Assembly: GCA_016185435.1 (NCBI GenBank)
Contig: JACPNN010000002.1
Coordinates: 1-64,000 of the forward strand
DNA length: 64,000 nt
Reading direction: 5' to 3'
Source: Candidatus Aenigmatarchaeota archaeon
Lineage (GTDB): Archaea > Aenigmatarchaeota > Aenigmatarchaeia > QMZP01
Shown piece by piece: positions 17,919-25,703 of this stretch (the stretch's first letter is position 1; each line of letters begins with the position of its first letter). The notes under the pieces are model-generated. The model ran no database searches. It had not been told where the DNA came from and saw nothing but the letters and a program-made list of their open reading frames with translations. Position numbers and translations under genes: made by a program.

Positions 17919-19478
17919 TCAGCACCCCTGTACCCACGTGGCAAGCGCATTCGTCTTGAGATGGTTGTATCCTGCAGGGCAGAACCTGTCCCGGTTCCTG
18001 CAGTAGCTCATGATGCATGTGGTCAGCCCTGAATTACAGTCAGCGGCATTGTTCGGCTGTTCGCATGCATCTGCTGGATTTCTGCACCCTGGCGCCCTAA
18101 CATGGCCTAGAGCTAACTGGTGGCCAAGCTCATGAGTGGGAGTCAAAGGACCGCAAGCGCTGAATGATACGCCTGTTGGCGCCCCATAGTCCTGAACGCA
18201 TCCGACCACGCCGCTGCAGAACGCCGTATTGGTCAGCGCGACTATCTTGTCCCAGGTGTTTGCAAATTGGCTGTTCCTCACGCATCCCATCGCCGCGGTA
18301 TGGCAGGTTCTGCATAAGCCATTTACATCATTTCCGCACCTTGTCTGGCAGTCCTTGGGCTGGATGTAATGGGCCACAACCCTGTCCTTTCCGTCAGCGC
18401 AGTCCTTGAAGGGGCTTGTGCGGAGGAAAAACGCCAGCATGGCGTCAGAAGAGGCCTTGAACCTGCCGAATTCAGCATCTGTCGCGCCGTAATTCAGGGG
18501 GACAAAAACTATGTCAAATGCCTGTGCAGGATCTCTCGGCTGGCCGCCGCTGTCATTCCCGCTGCTGACAGAAGTGACGCACTCAGTCCCGTTCCACACC
18601 TTATCTTTCGGGCAGCACGCCCCGTTGGCGCAGGCAAGAGGAGAGGTACATTCAAGATCACAATTGCAGCTTTCGCCTTCTGTCTTATTGGCAGGCAGGC
18701 ATGGCTTGCATTCTGTATCGTTTATATCTGAGGTGCCGTCGCAGTCATTGTCTATGCCGTCATCGCACCTGCCCTTCTCGCTTGGCAGCTTGCAGAGGCT
18801 GCACCAGCTGCTTCCCTGTTTTCCTTCCTCATTCGTGCAGGCAGGCAGGGAGCAGTCAAGCATATTTTCGCATTTGCTGTCTATAGTCCCCTTGTCAAGG
18901 CACGCGTCCCTTGTGCAGGCGCTGCTGTCATCGCAGTCAAGGTTATCAACGCATCCGAAGCTTTCTATGAATATCTTTCTCTCCCCGCCGTCATACCTTA
19001 TATTCACCAGCGATTCCTTTCTTGTTATATTGACGAAGAGCTTGTCCTGTTCTGCTGTTCTTGTGGATACGCATTTTCCGCACCCTATGCAGTCATTGTT
19101 GGGCAGGTCCTCGCACTTCAGGTTGGCTGTCACATTTTCTTCTGTTATAGCTTCCGGAGTTTTGATATTGTATATCGCGCAGGATTGGGATTTTGGCTCC
19201 AGACCATACCTGTTCTTCCTGAAGCAGTCTGCGGCATTTTCCGCAAGGTATCTGGAGACTTCATTCACATCAGCGCCGCCAGCTTTGGAAATATTGGCGC
19301 CTGCAACTTTCCCGACAACCTCCACCCCACGCGGCACGCCCTTCTCGCTGGAAGGCCAATAGCTGCTTACAATCATGAACAGGAAGGCGACAAGGGCCAA
19401 GGCTGCGGCTATCATGATAAAATCCTCTATCGATTCTATGGCACCCTTATGACGGTAGAATATCCTCAACCTCACCAC
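17919..19478 (-). CDS. Secreted metzincin-type zinc metalloprotease A with pilin-type leader
   Basis: 519 aa. The leader RHKG|AIESIEDF followed by a hydrophobic stretch fits a class III (prepilin) signal. A Cys-rich middle (about 120-300) contains several CxxDxDC-type motifs. The zinc site HELGHQLALGH is at about 449-459, with the third His in metzincin position though the usual Gly at position 8 is Ala. A Met-turn-like CIMSYC lies about 40 residues later. The start is GTG at 19478, overlapping the upstream gene by 32 bp, so translation is probably coupled. Protease activity is inferred from motifs. Confidence 0.82.
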   Translation of the reverse strand: MVRLRIFYRHKGAIESIEDFIMIAAALALVAFLFMIVSSYWPSSEKGVPRGVEVVGKVAGANISKAGGADVNEVSRYLAENAADCFRKNRYGLEPKSQSCAIYNIKTPEAITEENVTANLKCEDLPNNDCIGCGKCVSTRTAEQDKLFVNITRKESLVNIRYDGGERKIFIESFGCVDNLDCDDSSACTRDACLDKGTIDSKCENMLDCSLPACTNEEGKQGSSWCSLCKLPSEKGRCDDGIDNDCDGTSDINDTECKPCLPANKTEGESCNCDLECTSPLACANGACCPKDKVWNGTECVTSVSSGNDSGGQPRDPAQAFDIVFVPLNYGATDAEFGRFKASSDAMLAFFLRTSPFKDCADGKDRVVAHYIQPKDCQTRCGNDVNGLCRTCHTAAMGCVRNSQFANTWDKIVALTNTAFCSGVVGCVQDYGAPTGVSFSACGPLTPTHELGHQLALGHVRAPGCRNPADACEQPNNAADCNSGLTTCIMSYCRNRDRFCPAGYNHLKTNALATWVQGC

Positions 19479-19950
19479 CTTCGCTGATAACCTTCACTTC
19501 GCCACCGATGATCACGCCCGCTTTCTTCATGCCCTTATACGTCAGCATGTAGGCCACATCATAATCGGCATTGCCAAAGCGCTCTTTCACCCTTTTGTCA
19601 ACATCGAATCCGATGATGCCGCACTCCCCCTCGATCACATCGCAGACCTTGCTCCCAGGGCATGCGCAGTCTGTGGCGCATGACGAGCATCTTTCCCCTG
19701 CAGAGCATTTCCCGTCTCCGCATGCTCCTGTTCCGCCCTGATAGCTTGCCGCCTTATCCAGATCATCAGCGATTTTCGGCCTGTAATCAGGGCTTGTTTT
19801 CGTCCCCATCATACTTAATGCCACAAGGGAAATAAATGCGACTATTATTATGCCTACAACAACATACTTCAGCTTCCCCTCGTGTCTTTCTTCAGGCTGT
19901 TGAGCATAATCTCCGTAATCAATCTGGCCTGTCAAGCTTTCGGATATCAT
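19447..19950 (-). CDS. Single-span membrane protein with Cys-rich knot
   Basis: 167 aa. It has a short cytoplasmic N-terminus, one membrane span at about 28-47, then an extracellular Cys cluster (CGDGKCSAGERCSSCATDC, about 84-102) like the Cys-rich repeats in the neighbouring metalloproteases. The last 55 residues are unclassified. It lies inside the protease cassette array, 2 bp from the partner B gene and overlapping protease A, so it is very likely part of the same operon. Function unknown. Confidence 0.7.
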   Translation of the reverse strand: MISESLTGQIDYGDYAQQPEERHEGKLKYVVVGIIIVAFISLVALSMMGTKTSPDYRPKIADDLDKAASYQGGTGACGDGKCSAGERCSSCATDCACPGSKVCDVIEGECGIIGFDVDKRVKERFGNADYDVAYMLTYKGMKKAGVIIGGEVKVISEGGEVEDILPS

Positions 19951-19951
19951 C

Positions 19952-20614
19952 TCATCTCCTTTTTTTCCTCTTCCCTTTCGCCATGGAAATCAGGGAAATA
20001 AGAACAAAAAACAGCGCAATTGCTGCCAAGAATGGCCATAAAATCTTATCCTCTCCGGTCTTATTAAGGTCATCACCCTGCGGCACTTCTGTCGGCAATA
20101 TGCTTGCAGAAGGAAAAATCCTTGGTCTGCAGTCTTCCGGGCAATTGACAATATCCTCATCCCCCTCGCATCTGTTGTTTATTCTGCAGGTCAGCAGCCT
20201 CACGCTTTTGCTGAATATCTTCCTGTCCTTGTGGTAAACCTCTATCCTTTCAGCTTCAGTGTAGTAGGGCAGCCTTATAGCGTGCTCTGAGACATTTTTT
20301 ACATATTTGAGAGATTTTATTTCCCCTGTTTCCGTGTCCTTGCCCATATGGTAAATCTCCCAAGTGATACCGAAAGGAAAGCTGCTCAGGGCTCTGCCAT
20401 CAGGGCCTATCACCCTCACAATGTAATCACTATTTTCCTCATCGGCAGTTGCCTTATCCCTTCCCCCCTCCAATATCTTCAGTTCATTAATAGTCACTGT
20501 GTCGCTTCTATCTACAGAGAAGTAAAAGAAAATTATGTATCCGGCTTTATCCAGAGCATAAGCAGAGATAATTAAAAGAAGAAATATGCCAAGAAAGACT
20601 GTTAAGGTTTTCAT
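19952..20614 (-). CDS. Exported membrane-anchored Cys-rich protein (protease partner B)
   Basis: 220 aa. Signal peptide at 1-20, an extracellular domain with the segment ITWEIYHMGKDTETGEI, a Cys cluster CRINNRCEGDEDIVNCPEDC at about 143-162, and a C-terminal span (about 195-212) followed by KGKRKKRR. It is closely similar to the protein at 22454-23134 (shared HMGKDxETGEI, IRLPYYTEAERIE, CEGDEDI-NCPEDC) and more distantly to 16969-17856. It starts 1 bp after protease B ends, so the pair is surely co-transcribed. Confidence 0.78.
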   Translation of the reverse strand: MKTLTVFLGIFLLLIISAYALDKAGYIIFFYFSVDRSDTVTINELKILEGGRDKATADEENSDYIVRVIGPDGRALSSFPFGITWEIYHMGKDTETGEIKSLKYVKNVSEHAIRLPYYTEAERIEVYHKDRKIFSKSVRLLTCRINNRCEGDEDIVNCPEDCRPRIFPSASILPTEVPQGDDLNKTGEDKILWPFLAAIALFFVLISLISMAKGKRKKRR

Positions 20615-20615
20615 G

Positions 20616-22394
20616 TTAACTGCACCCCTTTAGCCATTTTGCAATAGACTTCTCCTTCATGTACTTGTAGCCTGCCGGCCCGAATCTGTTGAACGGATTG
20701 CAGTAATCCATCACGAATTCGTGGTGCTCTGGAAGCCTGCAGTCTGCAGCATTTGGTCCCATGCATGTTCCCTGAGCCCCGCAACCCTCTACATGGTAAA
20801 GTCCGAATGCATGTCCTGTCTCATGGGCAACTATATTATGTGTGAATACGTTTCCCGACGGCTTCCATCCTGTCCCTTCAGGAGGCAGATAGCCTGTTGA
20901 TGAGCCATCATTTGGTATATTAGCTGCGCATCCTCCAAAACCAGCTCCGGCGGTTATTACCGCAAACTTGTCTATCTTACCTGCCAAACCCGCCTTCTGT
21001 ATGCATGCTCTGCCTGCGGATATGCAGTCGCCGCAGAGTTTCGAGCAGCCTCCAGATCCGCAGATTTCAGGCCCTATATAGTAGGGCCTTACCCTTGCAA
21101 GTGGATCGCTGCACTCCTTAGTAGGATACCTTTCCTTCCACATGTACTCATAAGTTTTTTTGGCAGAGTCGAGGAAAAGGTCTTTCTGGCTTTCCGAAAA
21201 GCCGATGGCTACATAGGCGAAATTCAACTGCTCCAGCTCTATGCATTTCGTCCCGTTCCACGCCATCCCGTCAGGGCAGCAGAACTTGCCCTCCCCCTTC
21301 GCCCCATTGTTGCACACCAGCTTCTGCCCCTTGTCGCACTGGTTCGTGCATGAGCATGGAGAGCCCTCGTCCAGCCCCTTCGTCAGGGTGCATCCAGAAT
21401 CAAGCCCCCCACCGGGACAGTCATCTGAATTCGCGCAGTTCTCCCCTCCAAGCCTGTCGCATTTCCCGTCCCCCTCGCACCAGCTTATCTTCCCTTCCTT
21501 GATCTGGCAGTCAGGATCATTGTCAGGGTAATCAGGCTCATTCCTGCATCCGGCCGAACAGAAACCATTGCACATATTGTCGCACTTGCAGTCCGGATCA
21601 TTGTCGCAGTCAGGGTCGCATATGCTGTTTGCAGGTTCGCAATCAAGGTCGCATTTCCCATCCCCATTTCCATTGGTGTCAGGGTCGCAGATATTGTCAT
21701 TCATGTCCCCATATCTGTTGATGCAATCTATGTCATACGCCCTCTCCATATCCGCGGCATTATTATAGCAGTCAAGGTCGCAGATCCCATCGCTGTCATT
21801 CGCCGCTATTATATTGTCCTTATTTGCGTCCACGCAATCCATGTCGCATAGCTCCCCGGTCACCCTGCCATCAATATAGCACTTGGGGTCGCACACCCCC
21901 TTCACAAAAGAGCAGCTTGCATCGCACACCTCATCATAAGGGTCGCACCCCTTCACAGTCACCTGCACCAGTATGTCCTTCTCCGGCAGGCCTTCCAGCC
22001 TCACCTTTATTTCGTCACCATTCCTGAGGGGATAATTGCCAGCGTCACCTTTTATTATAAGCACGCCCGCGCCCAAAGGCCTGAGGGTATCGACATACAA
22101 TACGCCTTTTATCCCGCTCTGGGATGCCATGGCCTCTATATCAGAGAAGGAGGCGCTGAACTGCAGCTTGGCCGTCTTAAGCTCATTGCAGTTGTTGCTC
22201 TTCATCGATGTCAGCAGGCTCAGGAAATCCTCATATGAAAGCCTCTGGCCCTCAAGCATCTCGCATACATCCGTCTTTGGAAAATCACCTTTGATTTCAG
22301 CCTGCCCCCCAGAGAAAGATATTGAGGTAAGGAGACCTGCAAGCATAACAAAAACAACTGCTATTCCGGCAGCGCTGGCGGCATGCAGCCTCAT
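20616..22394 (-). CDS. Secreted metzincin-type zinc metalloprotease B
   Basis: 592 aa. An N-terminal hydrophobic leader (about 8-28) is followed by a beta-rich domain (about 45-150). Next come repeated Cys/Asp motifs of the form C-DxDC with EF-hand-like Asp/Asn spacing (about 150-300), likely calcium-binding. The protease core has HETGHAFGLYH at 524-534, the full HExxHxxGxxH zinc motif, and a Met-turn around M562 (FVMDYC). The protein is a close paralogue of protease C, with blocks of almost identical DNA. It lacks a 12-residue Cys-containing segment that C has. Confidence 0.88.
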   Translation of the reverse strand: MRLHAASAAGIAVVFVMLAGLLTSISFSGGQAEIKGDFPKTDVCEMLEGQRLSYEDFLSLLTSMKSNNCNELKTAKLQFSASFSDIEAMASQSGIKGVLYVDTLRPLGAGVLIIKGDAGNYPLRNGDEIKVRLEGLPEKDILVQVTVKGCDPYDEVCDASCSFVKGVCDPKCYIDGRVTGELCDMDCVDANKDNIIAANDSDGICDLDCYNNAADMERAYDIDCINRYGDMNDNICDPDTNGNGDGKCDLDCEPANSICDPDCDNDPDCKCDNMCNGFCSAGCRNEPDYPDNDPDCQIKEGKISWCEGDGKCDRLGGENCANSDDCPGGGLDSGCTLTKGLDEGSPCSCTNQCDKGQKLVCNNGAKGEGKFCCPDGMAWNGTKCIELEQLNFAYVAIGFSESQKDLFLDSAKKTYEYMWKERYPTKECSDPLARVRPYYIGPEICGSGGCSKLCGDCISAGRACIQKAGLAGKIDKFAVITAGAGFGGCAANIPNDGSSTGYLPPEGTGWKPSGNVFTHNIVAHETGHAFGLYHVEGCGAQGTCMGPNAADCRLPEHHEFVMDYCNPFNRFGPAGYKYMKEKSIAKWLKGCS

Positions 22395-22453
22395 CCTTTA
22401 TCCCTTAATATTTGTCTGTTTTCCTTATAAGCGCGCCATGAAATAGGGTCGCA

Positions 22454-23134
22454 TCAGGCTATTGATACTGGGAAAGAAGAATCCAGGCCCATCTCTTCGC
22501 TCTTCCGGCCCCTTCTCATCACAAGGAAAGCAAGGATCGCGACAAGAGCAACAAACACCCCGAGCAGCAGCCACGGGAACTCCTGCTTTGTTTCTACAGG
22601 CGGCTTGCCATCAGTCGTTTTTGCAGGCGTGGAGACAGCCTTTGGTTTGCAGTCCTCCGGGCAATTGGTAATATCCTCATCGCCCTCGCATCTGTTGTTC
22701 TTTTTGCAGGTCAGAGGCCTGACATCCCTGCTGAATATCCTCTTGTCGTTGTGGTAGAGCTCTATCTTATCCGCCTCTGTGTAATACGGCAGCCTGATGT
22801 TCTGCTCGGAAATGTTCTTTACAAACTCAATATCGATTATCTCGCCTGTTTCAGGATCCTTGCCCATTCCATGGGACACCCAGGTGATATTGAATATGAA
22901 AGTATAGATAGCCTTTCCTTTCACATCGATTATTTTCGCCAGATACTTTTCGTCTTTATCCTCAACCTCCTGAAAATCCTTTTGCCCCTCTTCTATTTTG
23001 AGCACTTTCATCCCTATATCCTCGCTCCTATTGGCAGAAAATTCCATATAGAAAATGTATCCGGGCCTTTCATCCGCAGCTGCCATATTCACAAGAAACG
23101 CTCCAATCACCAGAAAAATTATGGCAGTTTTCAT
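22454..23134 (-). CDS. Exported membrane-anchored Cys-rich protein (protease partner C)
   Basis: 226 aa from the ATG at 23134, chosen because it begins a clean signal peptide (MKTAIIFLVIGAFLVNMAAA) and leaves a 5-bp gap to protease C; the longer reading overlaps that gene. It has the same layout as partner B: signal, beta-rich domain, Cys cluster CKKNNRCEGDEDITNCPEDC, Pro/Thr linker and C-terminal span with a basic stop-transfer (RRGRK). Probably faces outward beside its protease. Confidence 0.78.
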   Translation of the reverse strand: MKTAIIFLVIGAFLVNMAAADERPGYIFYMEFSANRSEDIGMKVLKIEEGQKDFQEVEDKDEKYLAKIIDVKGKAIYTFIFNITWVSHGMGKDPETGEIIDIEFVKNISEQNIRLPYYTEADKIELYHNDKRIFSRDVRPLTCKKNNRCEGDEDITNCPEDCKPKAVSTPAKTTDGKPPVETKQEFPWLLLGVFVALVAILAFLVMRRGRKSEEMGLDSSFPVSIA

Positions 23135-23139
23135 ATAAT

Positions 23140-25023
23140 CTATCCGCACCCCTTCAGCCACTTCGCATATGTATTGGTTTTCATATAATTATAACCTGCC
23201 GGCCCGAACCTCTCGAAAGGCATGCAGTAATCCATCATGAACTTGTAGCGCTCCTGGGGAGGGAAGCTGCAGTCTGCCGCATTCGGCCCCAGACATGCTC
23301 CTCCAGCCCCGCATCCGGCTACATGGTACAGGCCTGACACATGGCCAGTCTCATGGGCCACAACTTCCTTGGTGTACAGCACCTCGTTTGTCGGCTTCCA
23401 TGACACGCCATTAGGTATGAACCTGCTCGAAGAGCCCCTTGCGGGTATGCCAGATGCGCATCCTCCAAGAAAGCTCCCTGTTGTTATTACAGCAAACTTG
23501 TCTATCTTGCCATCCAGGCCGTTCTTCCTTATGCACGCCGCTCCTGCGGATATGCAGTTGCTGCAGTGGTCTGAGCAGCCTCCTGAACCACATTCCTTCG
23601 GCCCGAGATAATAAGGCTTCACCCTTGACAGAGGATCAGCGCACTCCTTGAACGGCGACCTGTCCCTGACAAAATACTCATAGCTATTCTTAGCTTCAGC
23701 AAGGAAAGCATCCTGCTGGCTTTCCGAGAAACCTATTGCCACAATGGCGAAATTCAACTGCTCCAGTTCTATGCATTTCGTCCCGTTCCATGCCATCCCG
23801 TCAGGGCAGCAGAACTTGCCCTCCCCCTTCGCCCCATTGTTGCACACCAGCTTCTGCCCCTTGTCGCACTGGTTCGTGCATGAGCATGGAGAGCCCTCGT
23901 CCAGCCCCTTCGTCAGGGTGCATCCAGAATCACAGCATACAGGCTCCCCGGGCAGGGACAGGCATGTCAATCCCCCTCCAGGGCAGTCATCATCTGAATT
24001 TTCGCAGTTCTCCCCTCCAAGCCTGTCGCATTTCCCGTCCCCCTCGCACCAGCTTATCTTCCCTTCCTTGATCTGGCAGTCAGGATCATTGTCAGGGTAA
24101 TCAGGCTCATTCCTGCATCCGGCCGAACAGAAGCCATTGCACATATTGTCGCACTTGCAGTCCGGATCATTGGAGCAGTCAGGGTCGCAGATATTATTCT
24201 GTTTCTCGCAGTCCGCATCGCAATAGCTGTCTGCCACGCCATTGGTGTCAGGGTCGCAGATATCATCTATCTGGCTTCCCCTCTCCCATATGCAGTCCAC
24301 ATCATACGCCCTCTCCATATCCATCACATCATTGTAGCAATCAAGATCGCAGACGCCATCCGAATCATTCGCAGCTATCATGCCATCCCTGTTGATGTCC
24401 ACGCAGTCCATATCACAAAACTCCTCTGTCTTCTGGTCATGCGCATAGCACTTGGGGTCGCACACCCCCTTCACAAAAGAGCAGCTTGCATCGCACACCT
24501 CATCATAAGGGTCGCACCCCTTCACAGTCACCTGCACCAGTATGTCCTTCTCCGGGCTCCCTGCGGCTGTGACATTTATCTGGTCATCGAACTTCAGGGG
24601 ATAAAGGCCAGCATCGCCCTTTATTATAAGCACGCCAGCCCCGAGCGGCTTGAGGGAATCAGTATACAGCACGCTTTTTATCCCGCTCTGGGATGCCATG
24701 GCCTCTATATCAGAGAAGGAGGCGCTGAACTGCAGCTTGGCCGTCTTCATCTCGTCGCAATTGTTGTTCTTCAGCGCGGTCAGCAGGCTCAGGAAATCCT
24801 CATATGAAAGCCTCTGGTTCTCAAAGGTCTCGCAAATATCCACCTTCGGCGCCACCACCTTGCCCACAAAAATACCGGGCAGATTCCCTATGCCTTCAGA
24901 CACCTTGTCCACTATTGACTTATCCTTTCCTGCAGAAAATGACGTGACGAGCATGACGCCTACAATTATGACAAGGGCAGTGATGATCACTATTCCGACA
25001 GTATTGAGGGCCAATGCCTTCAT
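23140..25023 (-). CDS. Secreted metzincin-type zinc metalloprotease C
   Basis: 627 aa. Pilin-like hydrophobic leader (MKALALNTVGIVIITALVIIVGVML), a beta-rich N-domain, many Cys/Asp repeats that look calcium-binding (about 165-330), and the zinc motif HETGHVSGLYH at about 557-567 with Met-turn FMMDYC near 597. First gene of the three-cassette run on the minus strand. It is divergent from the gene at 25074, with the AT-rich gap 25024-25073 as a likely promoter. Blocks of the N-domain and of the middle region are nearly identical in DNA to protease B. Confidence 0.88.
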   Translation of the reverse strand: MKALALNTVGIVIITALVIIVGVMLVTSFSAGKDKSIVDKVSEGIGNLPGIFVGKVVAPKVDICETFENQRLSYEDFLSLLTALKNNNCDEMKTAKLQFSASFSDIEAMASQSGIKSVLYTDSLKPLGAGVLIIKGDAGLYPLKFDDQINVTAAGSPEKDILVQVTVKGCDPYDEVCDASCSFVKGVCDPKCYAHDQKTEEFCDMDCVDINRDGMIAANDSDGVCDLDCYNDVMDMERAYDVDCIWERGSQIDDICDPDTNGVADSYCDADCEKQNNICDPDCSNDPDCKCDNMCNGFCSAGCRNEPDYPDNDPDCQIKEGKISWCEGDGKCDRLGGENCENSDDDCPGGGLTCLSLPGEPVCCDSGCTLTKGLDEGSPCSCTNQCDKGQKLVCNNGAKGEGKFCCPDGMAWNGTKCIELEQLNFAIVAIGFSESQQDAFLAEAKNSYEYFVRDRSPFKECADPLSRVKPYYLGPKECGSGGCSDHCSNCISAGAACIRKNGLDGKIDKFAVITTGSFLGGCASGIPARGSSSRFIPNGVSWKPTNEVLYTKEVVAHETGHVSGLYHVAGCGAGGACLGPNAADCSFPPQERYKFMMDYCMPFERFGPAGYNYMKTNTYAKWLKGCG

Positions 25024-25073
25024 CTATTTCCCATTATTATTTATCCCTTTTACTTATAAGTTGCAAGGATTTT

Positions 25074-25661
25074 ATGCCCCAGATCCAATTAAAGGCCATG
25101 ATGGTCTACAAGGTTGTCGCGATGACAGTAATAGCCCTTGTAGGCGTGCTTGTTTTTCTCGGCATAGTGAGCGCTCTGCAGCCCGCCTTCATGACCAAAG
25201 CCACGTGTTCTGCTTATCAGGGCGCCTTGGCTGTCATGCCTTTTCCGAAGGAGGCCAAGCCCAGCCTGCCATCCTTCTGCTATCCCGACGTCTGCACCAT
25301 CCAGCGCTTCAGGCTCGATGAGAAAGCAAACCCCCCGGTAAAATCAAAGGATGACGTCAACAGGAGGCTTGCTGATCTGGCCCTGCAGTGCTGGAAATGC
25401 TCTGACTCCGGAAAAAAAGCCAACACCATCACATGCTTTGACGGCTATTCCATATTCCCCGCAGATGAGAAAGGAATTACAAAGGAAATCGAGGCGAAAG
25501 GAAAATGCGATTTTTTGCCCAACAGTTTCCTTGAATATGAGAGCCAGAACTACAGCTGCGGCACAGGCAACAAGCTGTACTTCAACTCACAGGAAAGGGA
25601 AATCAGGGAGTACATTGTCATAAAATACGACGCTTTCGCCCACAGGATAGTGATAAGCTAG
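25074..25661 (+). CDS. Pilin-like secreted protein
   Basis: 195 aa from the ATG at 25074; upstream in-frame starts would prepend 20 unrelated residues. It has a short basic N-terminus, one hydrophobic helix (about 10-32) and a Cys-containing extracellular domain (CYPDVC, CWKC, CDFLP, CGTG). The layout and the motif set (a Cys pair near the start, a C-terminal beta strand with -IVIKYD-) resemble the minus-strand protein at 28417-28965. Likely a minor pilin or pseudopilin; it starts the unit that continues with the assembly protein at 25704. Confidence 0.75.
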   Translation: MPQIQLKAMMVYKVVAMTVIALVGVLVFLGIVSALQPAFMTKATCSAYQGALAVMPFPKEAKPSLPSFCYPDVCTIQRFRLDEKANPPVKSKDDVNRRLADLALQCWKCSDSGKKANTITCFDGYSIFPADEKGITKEIEAKGKCDFLPNSFLEYESQNYSCGTGNKLYFNSQEREIREYIVIKYDAFAHRIVIS

Positions 25662-25703
25662 TCATCTCAGCACAAATAATAGCGGGCGTGCAGAATATTA
25701 AAT

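Noticed and set aside
18130-18170. Loss of metzincin activity in protease A because Gly-8 is Ala
   Set aside because: The three His, the Glu and the Met-turn are present; Ala at this place may be tolerated, so I did not call it inactive.
18511-19362. 283-codon plus-strand ORF opposite metalloprotease A
   Set aside because: No protein-like pattern; it mirrors the Cys-rich coding strand.
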